Origin: UBA6100 sp049658145
GTDB taxonomy: Bacteria; Actinomycetota; Coriobacteriia; Anaerosomatales; Anaerosomataceae
NCBI GenBank assembly: GCA_049658145.1
Contig: JBASOJ010000095.1
Span: 11,642-75,641 of the forward strand
Reading direction: 5' to 3'
Length of the DNA: 64,000 nt
The notes under the pieces are model-generated. The model was not told where the DNA came from. It saw only the letters and a program-made list of their open reading frames with translations, and did no database searches. Shown in pieces: positions 24,754 to 33,666 of the stretch. The first letter of the stretch is position 1; each line of letters starts with the position of its first letter. The position numbers were made by a program, and so were the translations under genes.

Positions 24754-26487
24754 CTACCCACGCGCCGCGCACTCGTTGCCGGTGGCCTCCGGGTCTGCAC
24801 CATCGTCCGCGTCGCTCGCGAACACCTTCATCTCGGTGAGCCCGAGCGCTTCGGCGGCCATCTCGCGCAGCTTGTACTTCTGGATCTTGCCTGACGCGGT
24901 GAGCGGGAACTGCTCCACGAAGAAGACGTGCTTCGGTGCCTTGTAGCGCGCCATCCGTGCGCGGGCATATTCCTGCACATCCGCCTCCGTGATGTCGCTC
25001 CCTGCGCTGCGGCGCACGAACGCACCGGCGACCTCGCCATACTTCGCGTCAGGCACACCCACGACCTGCGCGTCCTCGACGCCCTCCATCGTGTAGAGGA
25101 ACTCCTCGATCTCGCGCGGGTAGATGTTCTCGCCGCCGCGGATGATCATGTCCTTGATGCGGCCGGTGATGCGGTAGTAGCCGTCCTCGTCGATGGTGCC
25201 GATGTCGCCCGAGTGCAGATAGCCCGCCGCATCGATGGCAGCCGAGGTGGCCTCGGGCATGTTGTAGTAGCCCTTCATCACGTTGTAGCCGCGGCAGCAC
25301 AGCTCACCCGGCACGCCCGGCGGGCACGCCGCACCGGTCTCGGGATCGATGACCCGCACGTCCACCTGGTCGTGCTGCCTGCCGATCGTCTCGCACTTGC
25401 GCTCAAGCGTGTCCTCGGTGGTGGTCTGGGTGAACACGGGCGAGGTCTCGGTGAGGCCGTAGCAGATCGTCAGTTCACTTGCGTGCATGCGGTCGATGAC
25501 CTGCTTCATGGTCTCGACCGGACATGGCGAACCGGCCATGATGCCGGTGCGCAGACTGGTGAGATCGAACATGTCGAACATCGGATGGTTGAGCTCTGCG
25601 ATGAACATCGTCGGCACGCCATAGAGCGCAGTCGCCCGCTCCTTCTGCACCGCGGCCAGTACGAGCAGCGGGTCGAACTGCTCGACGCCGACCACCGTCG
25701 CGCCGTGCGTGAGGATCGCCATCACACCGAGCACGATGCCGAAGCAGTGGAAGTACGGCACCGGCAGGCAAACGCGGTCGGCGGGCGTGAATGCCTGCCG
25801 CTCGCCGATGTAGAAGCCGTTGTTCACGATGTTGCGGCTCGTGAGCATGACGCCCTTGGGGAAGCCCGTGGTCCCCGAGGTGTACTGCATGTTGACGACG
25901 TCGCCGGCGCCGAGTGACGCCGTCAGCTCGCGGAGCGGCTCGCCGGGCATGTTCTCGCCGAGGACCAGCAACTCGGGCATCGAGTAGAACCCGCGGTGCT
26001 TCTCGGGGCCCATGTAGAGCAGGCTCTTCAGCCGAGGGAACTCGGCGCTCTCGAGATGCCCGCGCTGCTGCCGGGCGGCCTCGGGCACGAGCTGCCGGAT
26101 GATCTCGATGTAGTCCACGTCGCGGAACGAGTCGATGATGGCGAGCGCCTTCATGTCCGACTGCTTGAGCACGTACGCAAGCTCGTGCGCCTTATACACC
26201 GGGTTCACGGTGACGAGCACCGCGCCGATCTTGGCGGTCGCGAAGCACAGCGTGAGCCAGTCGGGGATGTTGCGCGCCCACACGCCCACGTGGTCGCCCT
26301 TGCCGATGCCGACGGCGAGCAGCCCCTTGGCGAGCTGGTCGACCCGTTCGTCGAACTGCCGGTACGTCCAGCGCAGGTCGCGGTCGGGATAGACGATGAA
26401 GTCGTTGCCGGCGTGCTTGGCGACCTGCATCTCGAAGTACTGCCCGAGTGGCAGATCGGTGTGGAGTTGGTCGTTCGTCCAGGCCAT
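24754..26487 (-). CDS. AMP-binding fatty acyl-CoA ligase
   Basis: 577 residues from ATG at 26487 with AAGGGG 6 bases upstream. P-loop-like motif YTSGTTGFPKG (about residue 200), ATP-binding GLTETSP, hinge-region SGDIGTIDEDGYYRITGRIKD and catalytic lysine near the C-terminus (GKIQKYKL). Class I adenylate-forming enzyme that activates medium- or long-chain acids to acyl-CoA. It follows the XRE-cupin gene by 10 bases, so that regulator likely controls it. The large upstream open frame overlaps the regulator gene and is rejected. Confidence 0.92.
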   Translation of the reverse strand: MAWTNDQLHTDLPLGQYFEMQVAKHAGNDFIVYPDRDLRWTYRQFDERVDQLAKGLLAVGIGKGDHVGVWARNIPDWLTLCFATAKIGAVLVTVNPVYKAHELAYVLKQSDMKALAIIDSFRDVDYIEIIRQLVPEAARQQRGHLESAEFPRLKSLLYMGPEKHRGFYSMPELLVLGENMPGEPLRELTASLGAGDVVNMQYTSGTTGFPKGVMLTSRNIVNNGFYIGERQAFTPADRVCLPVPYFHCFGIVLGVMAILTHGATVVGVEQFDPLLVLAAVQKERATALYGVPTMFIAELNHPMFDMFDLTSLRTGIMAGSPCPVETMKQVIDRMHASELTICYGLTETSPVFTQTTTEDTLERKCETIGRQHDQVDVRVIDPETGAACPPGVPGELCCRGYNVMKGYYNMPEATSAAIDAAGYLHSGDIGTIDEDGYYRITGRIKDMIIRGGENIYPREIEEFLYTMEGVEDAQVVGVPDAKYGEVAGAFVRRSAGSDITEADVQEYARARMARYKAPKHVFFVEQFPLTASGKIQKYKLREMAAEALGLTEMKVFASDADDGADPEATGNECAARG

Positions 26488-26497
26488 CGTCATCCCC

Positions 26498-27076
26498 TTA
26501 AGCCGGAGCGTAGACGACGGCCAGGATGCGAGCGGACGCACCGTTCGCGGCGCGCACCTGGTGCGGGACGATGGAGTCGTAGTAGATGCTGTCCCCCACT
26601 GTGAGCGTCCGGGTCTCCTTGCCGTACTCGACCTCGATCGCGCCGTCGAGCACGTAGAGGAACTCCTCGCCCTCGTGGCTCGAGAGCTTGTGCCCGCCCG
26701 GCGCCGCCGGCTGCACGTCGATGAGGAACGGCTCCATGTGACGAGCGGACTTGCCGCTCGCAAGCGAGAAGAAGCCGAGCACGCCGGCATCGCTCACGGT
26801 CTCCAGGTCGCGCAGACGGGAGATGGCCTCGGCGTCACCGTGGCGTGTCACGATCGGGCCGAGCTCGATCTCGTCGTCGAGCAGCGTGCCGAGACGGACG
26901 CCCAGCGCGCGGGTAAGCTTGATGAGTGGGGTGAGCGACGGCGCGTACTCGCCGCTCTCGAGATGTGCGATCGTGGTCGTGTCGCAGCCGCTGCGTTCCG
27001 CCAGATCCTCAACCGAAAGGCCGAGCGACTCGCGCAGCGTTGTGATCTTGCCACCGATACGGTTCTCCGAAGCCAT
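26498..27076 (-). CDS. XRE family regulator with C-terminal cupin domain
   Basis: 192 residues from ATG at 27076 with GGGGAGGGG upstream. N-terminal helix-turn-helix (TLRESLGLSVEDLAERSGC...TIAHLESG, about 8-45), C-terminal cupin_2 barrel (HEGEEFLYVLDGAIEVEYG ... GDSIYYDSIVPHQV). Such proteins usually sense a small acid or CoA-related metabolite through the cupin and control an adjacent metabolic gene; here the adjacent gene is the acyl-CoA ligase, so a fatty acid-type ligand is plausible but not shown. Confidence 0.92.
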   Translation of the reverse strand: MASENRIGGKITTLRESLGLSVEDLAERSGCDTTTIAHLESGEYAPSLTPLIKLTRALGVRLGTLLDDEIELGPIVTRHGDAEAISRLRDLETVSDAGVLGFFSLASGKSARHMEPFLIDVQPAAPGGHKLSSHEGEEFLYVLDGAIEVEYGKETRTLTVGDSIYYDSIVPHQVRAANGASARILAVVYAPA

Positions 27077-27190
27077 GCAGCACCCCTCCCCTGTTCCCAT
27101 CGCCGCAGCGTGCGGCGGTAGGCCGCATGATAGCGGAAGAGCGCCGTGCGGGCAGCGGCGGCGCATCCTTGGGGAGGTGGCTCCGCCTCG

Positions 27191-27655
27191 CTAAGAAGGC
27201 AGAAGGATCAGCGACGCGAGCAGCGGACGACCCGCAACGCTCAGGCGCACGGTCCCGCCGGCACAACTCATCACGACCCAATCGTGGTACGAGGCACGCT
27301 CGGCGACCGGCCTCGAGAGCGTGTACGACTGCTCCGGCATCAGCGCTGCGATGACACGACCGGCGATGGTGCTCGCAAGCTCGGAGATGGTCGCAGACGC
27401 GCACAGCATCGCATCCCCGCTCGCCCCATCGGTCTGATGCGCCTCGCCGGCCATCTGCTGACACAGGCCCACGGGTGCCGCAACCGTGACGACCCCGCTC
27501 ATCGGCCCACCAAAGCGCTCCCGTCCGCACACGCACTCCTCGCTCGGCAGCGGGATGAGATCGTCAGCCGGCTGCACCGGAAGGTTCGAGAAGCGCCGGA
27601 CGACGTCGTTCGTCACCCGTTCGAGCGTGCGGTGCGTGGTGTCGCATTCGACCAT
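27191..27655 (-). CDS. CheX/CheC-like protein, probably non-catalytic
   Basis: 154 residues. The middle resembles the CheX fold: SGVVTVAAPVGLCQQMAG, then ATISELASTIAGRVIAAL (about residues 92-110), and a final strand pair VRLSVAGRPLLASLILL. In active CheC/CheX phosphatases the motif is E-x-x-N; here it reads ELAS, with serine in place of asparagine, so CheY-phosphatase activity is doubtful. No chemotaxis genes are near. The start ATG at 27655 has only a weak, distant purine-rich site, so an internal start is possible. Confidence 0.65.
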   Translation of the reverse strand: MVECDTTHRTLERVTNDVVRRFSNLPVQPADDLIPLPSEECVCGRERFGGPMSGVVTVAAPVGLCQQMAGEAHQTDGASGDAMLCASATISELASTIAGRVIAALMPEQSYTLSRPVAERASYHDWVVMSCAGGTVRLSVAGRPLLASLILLPS

Positions 27656-27821
27656 GGCTTATGTCCGCCCATCCCCCGAATGGTGCCGTTCGCTCTCCCT
27701 TGCAGGAGAACGTCGGCGCTTCGACCCGGGTTACGGCACACCCGTCACGTGTTCGGGGTATAGCTTCATCGAGCGTCACTCTCGGAGGGGGGAGCGACAA
27801 TCGACGGCATTCCCGAAGTGG

Positions 27822-28097
27822 ATGATTTCGCCGATGAGCCGGGCGATCATGGACCACGGGAGCCTCAGCGCCCAGCACGATGCACACGACATCCCGAGCC
27901 GTGCCGAGGGCTGGACGGACCACGCCGAGCTCTCGGCGCACGCATGCATCGCTTGCGGGTATGTGGAGGTCTTCACCGTTCGCCGCGGTCACCGGCGCCT
28001 GACGCCCTTGCTCAGTACACCTCGGGCACGTAGGTCTGCGAGTCGATCGGCGGACGCACGTAGCCGCCGGTCGACTGTTTGCGTGGCGGCAGCTTGA
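27822..28097 (+). pseudogene. Possible decayed zinc-ribbon ORF in the 27656-28011 gap
   Basis: The 356-base gap between the CheX-like gene and ppk2 holds no convincing gene on the minus strand. On the plus strand an open frame of 91 codons contains MSRAIMDHGSLS and then HACIACGYVEVF, which resembles the second half of small CxxC zinc-ribbon proteins. The expected first CPKC is FPKW, just before the ATG, as if both cysteines were lost. It has no good ribosome binding site and runs 86 bases antisense into ppk2. Treat as a possible relic; chance similarity is a real alternative. Confidence 0.25.
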
Positions 28098-28878
28098 ACG
28101 GCTCGGGCACCACGTCTTCGTAGGGGATCTGCTGGAGCATATGATGGATGCAGTTCAGGCGTGCGCGCTTCTTGATGTCACCCTCCACGACCCACCACGG
28201 CGACTCCTTGGTGTCCGTGTACTTGAACATCTCGTCCTTGGCGCGGGAGAACTCTTCCCAGCGGTCGCGGCCCTGCAGGTCCGTGTCCGAGAACTTCCAG
28301 CGCTTGAGCGGGTCGTCGATGCGCTCCTGGAAGCGGCGGTCCTGCTCGTCGTCTGAGATCGAGAACCAGTACTTGATGAGGATGATGCCGCTGCGCTTGA
28401 GCATGCGCTCGAACTCCGGGCAGTCGCGGAAGAACTCCTGCACCTGCTCCTCGGTGGACCACCCCATCACGCGCTCGACGACTGCCCGGTTGTACCAGGA
28501 CCGGTCGAACAGCGCGATCTCGCCGGCAGCAGGCAGCTGTGCCACGTAGCGTTGGAAGTACCACTGCGACTCCTCGCGGTCAGTCGGTGCAGGAAGCGCT
28601 ACCACCCGACAGATGCGGGGATTGAGCGCATCGGTGATCCGCTTTATGGCGCCGCCCTTGCCGGCGGCGTCGCGCCCCTCGAAGACCACGACCACGCGCA
28701 GTCCCTCGCGCTTCACCCACTCCTGCAGCTTTACGAGCTCGATCTGCAGCTTCTCGAGCTCCCGAAGGTACTCGTCGGTGTTCATCTTCTTCGGCTTGGT
28801 GCCGGGGGCCTCGACCTCGGCGTGGTACGTCTCCTTCGCCGAATCGTCGTGCGACTTCTTCGCGTCGTGCTTGCTCAT
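28012..28878 (-). CDS. ppk2: Polyphosphate kinase 2
   Basis: 288 residues. Walker A FEGRDAAGKGGAIKRI (about 68-83), Walker B/lid FDRSWYNRAVVERVMG (about 122-137) and the conserved QWYFQRYVAQLP are diagnostic of PPK2, which uses polyphosphate to phosphorylate nucleotides. The N-terminus (about 35 residues) is charged and lysine/histidine-rich. Overlaps the ppk1 stop by 4 bases, so both polyphosphate kinases are made from one message. Nucleotide preference (mono- or diphosphate) is not readable. Confidence 0.95.
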   Translation of the reverse strand: MSKHDAKKSHDDSAKETYHAEVEAPGTKPKKMNTDEYLRELEKLQIELVKLQEWVKREGLRVVVVFEGRDAAGKGGAIKRITDALNPRICRVVALPAPTDREESQWYFQRYVAQLPAAGEIALFDRSWYNRAVVERVMGWSTEEQVQEFFRDCPEFERMLKRSGIILIKYWFSISDDEQDRRFQERIDDPLKRWKFSDTDLQGRDRWEEFSRAKDEMFKYTDTKESPWWVVEGDIKKRARLNCIHHMLQQIPYEDVVPEPFKLPPRKQSTGGYVRPPIDSQTYVPEVY

Positions 28879-31019
28879 CGCTGCCCCTTACCTCGGCTGC
28901 TCTTGCGCTTCTGAGGCGTCCCCTTGCGCTTGCGCTTCGGGATGATGCTCGTGCGGATCGTCGCCAGCTCGGCCTGGGCGAAGCGCGGCGGTGCGTCCGG
29001 GGCGTGCACGACGCGCTCATAGGTGCCGTCGGGACGCATCACGCGCGTCTTCATGTTGTCGTTCATATACGCGCCGAGGATCTCATCCTGAAGCCGCTTC
29101 ACGAGCCTGGGATCGCGCACCGGCGCCAGCACCTCGACGCGGCGGTCGAGGTTTCGCGGCATGAGGTCCGCGCTGCCGATGTACACGTCGGACTCGCCGT
29201 CGTTGCCGAAGAAGTAGATGCGGCTGTGTTCGAGGAATCGGCCGACGAGGCTGTGCACGCGGATGTTCTCGCTCACATCGGGCACTCCCGGGCGCAGACA
29301 GCAGACGCCGCGCACCAGCAGGTCGATCTTCACACCGGCCTGCGACGCCTCATAGAGCATCGCGATCATCTTCTGGTCCACGAGCGAGTTCATCTTGAAG
29401 GTGATGTGGCCCTCGCGGCCCGCGCGCGCATGCTCCATCTCGCGTCGGATCAACTCGGTGATGCCCTCGCGCAGGTCGACCGGCGCCACCAGGAAGCGCT
29501 TGTACGGGTTCTTGCGGGCATATCCGGTCACGAGATTGAACAGCGCCGAGGCGTCCTCGCCCATCTTGTCATCGCACGTGAGCAGGCCGAGGTCTGTGTA
29601 GAGCGTCGCCGTCACCGTGTTGTAGTTGCCAGTGCCGATGTGGACGTAGCGCCGGATCTTGCCCGACTCCCTGCGCACCACGAGCGCCACCTTGCTGTGT
29701 GTCTTGAGCCCCACGAGACCGTAGACCACGTGCGCGCCAACCGCCTCGAGCGCACGCGCCCACTCGATGTTGCTCTCCTCATCGAAGCGCGCCTTGAGCT
29801 CGACGAGGACCGCGACCTCCTTACCGGCGAGCGCGGCATCCATGAGCGCCTCGACGATGGGTGAATCGGTGCCCACGCGGTAGAGCGTCATCTTGATAGC
29901 GAGCACATCGGGGTCGTGCGCGGCCTGGCGGATCAATGCGACCACGGGCTGGAACGACTCGAAGGGGTGGTGCAGCAAGATGTCATGCTCGCGGATCGCC
30001 GTGAAGATGTCGCTCTCGACCCCGTCACTGACCTGAACGGTCAGCGCCGGCACGAAGGTCGGGAACTTGAGATCGGGGCGGTCGATCCTGGCCAGTGCGG
30101 ACAGGTCGCTCATCCCAAGCGGCGGCTCGATCGTGATCACGTCAGCGGCGTCCATGTCGAGATTCTCCACGAGGATGTCGCGGATATGCTCGGGCATCGT
30201 GGGCTCCACCGTCATGCGCACGACCGACCCGAAGCGGCGGCGCCGGATGCCCTGCTCGATGCTCTCGAGCAGATCGTCGGCCTCGAGCTCCTGGATGATC
30301 ATCTCTGCGTCACGGGTGATGCGGAAGGGGTGACTCGCCACCACCTGATAGCCCGGGAAGAGCACGCCGACGTGAGCCGAGACAAGCTGCTCGAGCCACA
30401 CGAACGCGTGTTCCCGGCCCGGCTCGGCCGGCGCCGATACGGGCACCAGACGCGGCAAAGCCTTGGGCACCTTCACACGCGCGAAGCGCTCCTCGCCGTC
30501 CGGATCTGCCACGACGATCGCGATGTTCATGCTCAGGTTCGAGATGTGCGGGAACGGCCGGCCGGGATCGAATGCGAGCGGCGTCAGCACCGGGAATACG
30601 TCTGAGGTGAAGTACGCGTCCGCCACGGCTCGCTGGTCGTCGGAGAGCTCCGCATAGTCGAGCAGCTTGATGCCCGTCTCGGCGAGCTCATGTTTCAGCT
30701 GGTTGAAGCAGTCACGCGCCGAGGTGAGCATGCGCGGGATGCGCTCGCGGACCAGGGCGAGCTGCTCGGCGGCGGTGAGTCCGTCATCTGAGAGGCCGGT
30801 CACGCCGGCCGCGATCTGCTGCTTGAGGCCGGCCACGCGCACCATGTAGAACTCGGACAGGTTGGAGCTGAAGATGGCGAGGAACTTCGCGCGCTCGATG
30901 AGCGGGTTCGAGGGATCCCACGCCTCTTCCAGGACCCGGTCCTGGAAGTCGAGCAGCGCCGTCTCCCGGTTAACGTACAGCTCCGCAGCATCGAGCTTGA
31001 CCGTCTTGCTCACCGTCAT
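28875..31019 (-). CDS. ppk1: Polyphosphate kinase 1
   Basis: 714 residues from ATG at 31019 (AGGGGATGGGG upstream). N-terminal domain with NRETALLDFQDRVLEEA and NLSEFYMVRVAGL; the two PLD-like catalytic domains contain HHPFESFQPV, THSKVALVVRRESG with the phospho-histidine region HIGTGNYN, and EHSRIYFFGN. Makes long-chain polyphosphate from ATP at the membrane. The C-terminus ends in a basic KKRKGTPQKRK-type tail. Upstream 46 codons of open frame are low-complexity and rejected. Confidence 0.96.
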   Translation of the reverse strand: MTVSKTVKLDAAELYVNRETALLDFQDRVLEEAWDPSNPLIERAKFLAIFSSNLSEFYMVRVAGLKQQIAAGVTGLSDDGLTAAEQLALVRERIPRMLTSARDCFNQLKHELAETGIKLLDYAELSDDQRAVADAYFTSDVFPVLTPLAFDPGRPFPHISNLSMNIAIVVADPDGEERFARVKVPKALPRLVPVSAPAEPGREHAFVWLEQLVSAHVGVLFPGYQVVASHPFRITRDAEMIIQELEADDLLESIEQGIRRRRFGSVVRMTVEPTMPEHIRDILVENLDMDAADVITIEPPLGMSDLSALARIDRPDLKFPTFVPALTVQVSDGVESDIFTAIREHDILLHHPFESFQPVVALIRQAAHDPDVLAIKMTLYRVGTDSPIVEALMDAALAGKEVAVLVELKARFDEESNIEWARALEAVGAHVVYGLVGLKTHSKVALVVRRESGKIRRYVHIGTGNYNTVTATLYTDLGLLTCDDKMGEDASALFNLVTGYARKNPYKRFLVAPVDLREGITELIRREMEHARAGREGHITFKMNSLVDQKMIAMLYEASQAGVKIDLLVRGVCCLRPGVPDVSENIRVHSLVGRFLEHSRIYFFGNDGESDVYIGSADLMPRNLDRRVEVLAPVRDPRLVKRLQDEILGAYMNDNMKTRVMRPDGTYERVVHAPDAPPRFAQAELATIRTSIIPKRKRKGTPQKRKSSRGKGQR

Positions 31020-31189
31020 GCCGCCCCATCCCCTCGCGCCGTGATTCCCGCCCTCTGTCCAGTGTAGCCGTACCGGGCGCGCGTATGCCCCGGAATCGCG
31101 GCGCCACTTGGGACGGGCAGGAAGGTGCGGTAGCGTGTGATGCAGCCGGCAGAGCATGCGGGAACTTCGATCCCCGCTAAGCCAGGCCC

Positions 31190-32704
31190 TCAGTCCGCGG
31201 TCGCCTCGGTGACCGCGATGCCCCGGTTCATCTCCCGCGCGAGCAGGTCCGCCTTCCGCTCGCCGGCATACATCTCGATATCGAGCGGCGCACGTCCGGA
31301 GATCGTCAGCGTCACCTGCCCATCGCGGAGGCTGGCGCGCACCTCGCTCACGCGCTGACCGTGGGAACGATCCAGGCCGTCAGCCGTCCGCAAGAGCGCC
31401 GCAAGCCTCGACACCCGCCGGCGATCGTCGGTGTCCAACCCCTGCATCGCCTCGTGCTTCGTCTTCGGCAGCGACCCTGAGTGATACCGCGCGACTGCGG
31501 CGATGATCCGTCGCTCGTCGGCGCCGAAACCCGGGAGCGCCGCGTGAGAGATGAGGTGGTAGCTGTGCTTGTGATGCTGCTCGTAGGAGATGTGATAGCC
31601 CACGTCATGCAGGAGCGCAGCGGCCTCGAGAAGCGGTCGGTCGGCATCGGCCAGGCCGAGCAACTCGCGCAACTCGTCGAACAGCTGCAGCGCCAGACGG
31701 CACACCTGCTCGGCGTGTGCCACGTCATGCCGGCACTGCCTGCCGAACTCGCGAACCGATCGCATGCGGTCGGCCTGTGGCGCCGGCCCCCGCTCCCGCT
31801 CGACCGTGTCGATGATGATGCCCTCGCGCATGCCCCGGGCGTTTGCGATGACTCGCGTCGCACCGAGCGCCTCCATCACCTCGTCGAGCACAACGGCGCC
31901 CGCGACGATGAGGTCCACGCGGCCGTCGGACATCCCCCTGATGGCGGCGCGCTCCTTCGCGGTGGTGCGGGCGAGGCGTCCGCGAAGCCCGCTCAATTCG
32001 TCCCGGCCGAACTCGAAGCCATGCATGCTCGCCAGCCCCGGATCGCGCTCGGCCGCAATCATCGCCGCGAGCGTCGTGACGGTGCCTCCCGACCCTACGA
32101 GCGTCTCGGACGGCGCGGCCTCGGGCAGACCGCCCGCGAGCGCCTGCCGGACGTGTTCGCCGAGCTTGCGGTACTGCCCCTTCGGCATTGGGTCGTCGGT
32201 GCGGAAGCGGTCCGAGAGCACGACGGCGCCGAGTGGCAGCGACACGACCCAGGTGACGTCACGACCGACCGCCCGAACGATCTCCACGGAGCCGCCGCCG
32301 ATATCCACGACCGCCACCCTGCCCGAGAGCGCCAGGCTCTCGACGGCCGATATCAGCGCCAGCATGCCTTCCTGCTCGCCGGTGATCACCTCGACCTCGA
32401 GCCCGAGCTCATCTCTGAGCCGGCGGACGAACGCCTCGCCGTTGCTCGCGGTTCGCACCGCCGCGGTGGCGATGGCGCGGACATGGGTCACGTCGTACTC
32501 ACGCGCGATGCGCAGCATCATGTCGAGCGCGTGAACGCTCACTTCGATAGCCGCATCCGACAGGCGGCCTGTCTGCGCAAGTCCCGCGCCCAGCCGCGCG
32601 AACGCGCGCTCTTCATCCAGGACCACGCGAGGGCCGCCCACCGGCACCTCGACGATGGTGGCCCGGATGGAGTTTGAGCCGATGTCGATCGCGGCGAGCC
32701 TCAC
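31190..32704 (-). CDS. ppx: Ppx/GppA exopolyphosphatase with HD domain
   Basis: 504 residues. ASKHA-fold phosphatase: AAIDIGSNSIRATIVEV (residues 4-20), AVVDIGGGSVEIV (about 139-151) and LVGSGGTVTTLAA (about 202-214). The C-terminal ~190 residues form an HD domain (LLHDVGYHISYEQHHKHSYHLI). Releases phosphate from polyphosphate ends or hydrolyses pppGpp. It overlaps the upstream CYTH gene by 4 bases, and lies 170 bases upstream of ppk1, placing synthesis and breakdown enzymes together. Confidence 0.94.
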   Translation of the reverse strand: MRLAAIDIGSNSIRATIVEVPVGGPRVVLDEERAFARLGAGLAQTGRLSDAAIEVSVHALDMMLRIAREYDVTHVRAIATAAVRTASNGEAFVRRLRDELGLEVEVITGEQEGMLALISAVESLALSGRVAVVDIGGGSVEIVRAVGRDVTWVVSLPLGAVVLSDRFRTDDPMPKGQYRKLGEHVRQALAGGLPEAAPSETLVGSGGTVTTLAAMIAAERDPGLASMHGFEFGRDELSGLRGRLARTTAKERAAIRGMSDGRVDLIVAGAVVLDEVMEALGATRVIANARGMREGIIIDTVERERGPAPQADRMRSVREFGRQCRHDVAHAEQVCRLALQLFDELRELLGLADADRPLLEAAALLHDVGYHISYEQHHKHSYHLISHAALPGFGADERRIIAAVARYHSGSLPKTKHEAMQGLDTDDRRRVSRLAALLRTADGLDRSHGQRVSEVRASLRDGQVTLTISGRAPLDIEMYAGERKADLLAREMNRGIAVTEATAD

Positions 32705-33171
32705 GCGGGCGTCCCGCCGCGAAGCCCGCGGACCGCCAGGGCGGCGTTGCTGTAGCCGATGTCGTGGGTGACTTCCGGGCCGAACCAGGCCGGTGGCTCA
32801 AAACTGCGCGCCTCGTCGAGGGAGTGGAACTCGACCTCCGCCAGGAGAAGACCTTGAAGCGAGCCCTCGAAGACGTCCACCTCATAGGTGACATCGCCTT
32901 CGGCCAGCAGGTGACGTCGCTTCTCGATCCGGCGCCCCTCGGTGCTCGCCCACAGCGCCTCGAACTGTGCGCGCGTGATCTCGGTCTCACTCTCCTCGCG
33001 CTCTATCCCTGCGCCTGACTTCGCGGTGAGCGTGAACACCCCGCCCGCGTCCCTGATCCGCACCTCGTCGTGCGGCCCGATGGCAAGGTAGCCCTGCCGA
33101 AGATGCGTCGAGGGAGCCTCCGCGACATCGACCGGCAACTCGGGCAGGAGGAACTTGCGCTCGATCTCCAT
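32701..33171 (-). CDS. CYTH domain (triphosphate tunnel) protein
   Basis: 156 residues starting MEIERKFLL, the ExExK signature of the CYTH/TTM family. Further tunnel residues lie in VRIRDAGGVFTLTAKSG, RIEKRRHLL, YEVDVFEG and LAEVEF. Members hydrolyse or bind triphosphates, often inorganic tripolyphosphate. Overlaps ppx by 4 bases. The next gene cluster also encodes a CHAD protein; CYTH and CHAD are often fused or neighbours and both bind polyanionic phosphates. Confidence 0.92.
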   Translation of the reverse strand: MEIERKFLLPELPVDVAEAPSTHLRQGYLAIGPHDEVRIRDAGGVFTLTAKSGAGIEREESETEITRAQFEALWASTEGRRIEKRRHLLAEGDVTYEVDVFEGSLQGLLLAEVEFHSLDEARSFEPPAWFGPEVTHDIGYSNAALAVRGLRGGTPA

Positions 33172-33285
33172 TGGGCTCCTGAGGGTCGGATTCGGCCGCC
33201 CCTGTAGTCTACACGCTCACCCGCGGTGCGACCGTGCGCATGCGCTACACTCGGCTGGACAGCAAGCGCGCGAAGGAGTGGTGGC

Positions 33286-33666
33286 GTGGCCAAGCACGGC
33301 AAGAAGTCCAAGAAGGGGTCGCGCGTCGCACCGGCCAAGCTGGTCACGCTGAAGAAGGCGCCGGACGCGAAGCAGCGCCCGTCCAAAGCGCCGAAGGGAC
33401 CCGCGACCGCCAAGACGACGGACGTCGAGACCAAGCCCGGTACCGCGCTCGCGCGCATCAGCCAGCTGGAGGCCGACCGTGCGAACCTCATGGCGCAGGT
33501 GGCGTGGGCGCGTGGCGTCGCCCAGGAGCAGCAGAAGGCGCTCGAGGTGGAGCGCTCGCGCTCCGAGAAGCTCGCCGCCGACCTCGAGGCGCAGCGCTCG
33601 CGGATCGAGCAGTTGAAGGCACTGTCGCTCCTCGACCGGCTGCTTGGCCGGCATAAGGGGATCTAG
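33286..33666 (+). CDS. Lysine-rich coiled-coil protein of unknown function
   Basis: 126 residues from GTG at 33286 with AAGGAG about 8 bases upstream. The first ~55 residues are very rich in lysine, alanine and proline (AKHGKKSKKGSR, LVTLKKAP), the rest is a predicted coiled coil (ISQLEADRANLMAQV ... RSRIEQLKALSLLDRLLG). It is divergent from the CYTH gene and convergent with CHAD, overlapping CHAD by 4 bases at the stops. A basic tail of this kind could contact polyphosphate or DNA; that is speculation from context. Confidence 0.7.
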   Translation: MAKHGKKSKKGSRVAPAKLVTLKKAPDAKQRPSKAPKGPATAKTTDVETKPGTALARISQLEADRANLMAQVAWARGVAQEQQKALEVERSRSEKLAADLEAQRSRIEQLKALSLLDRLLGRHKGI

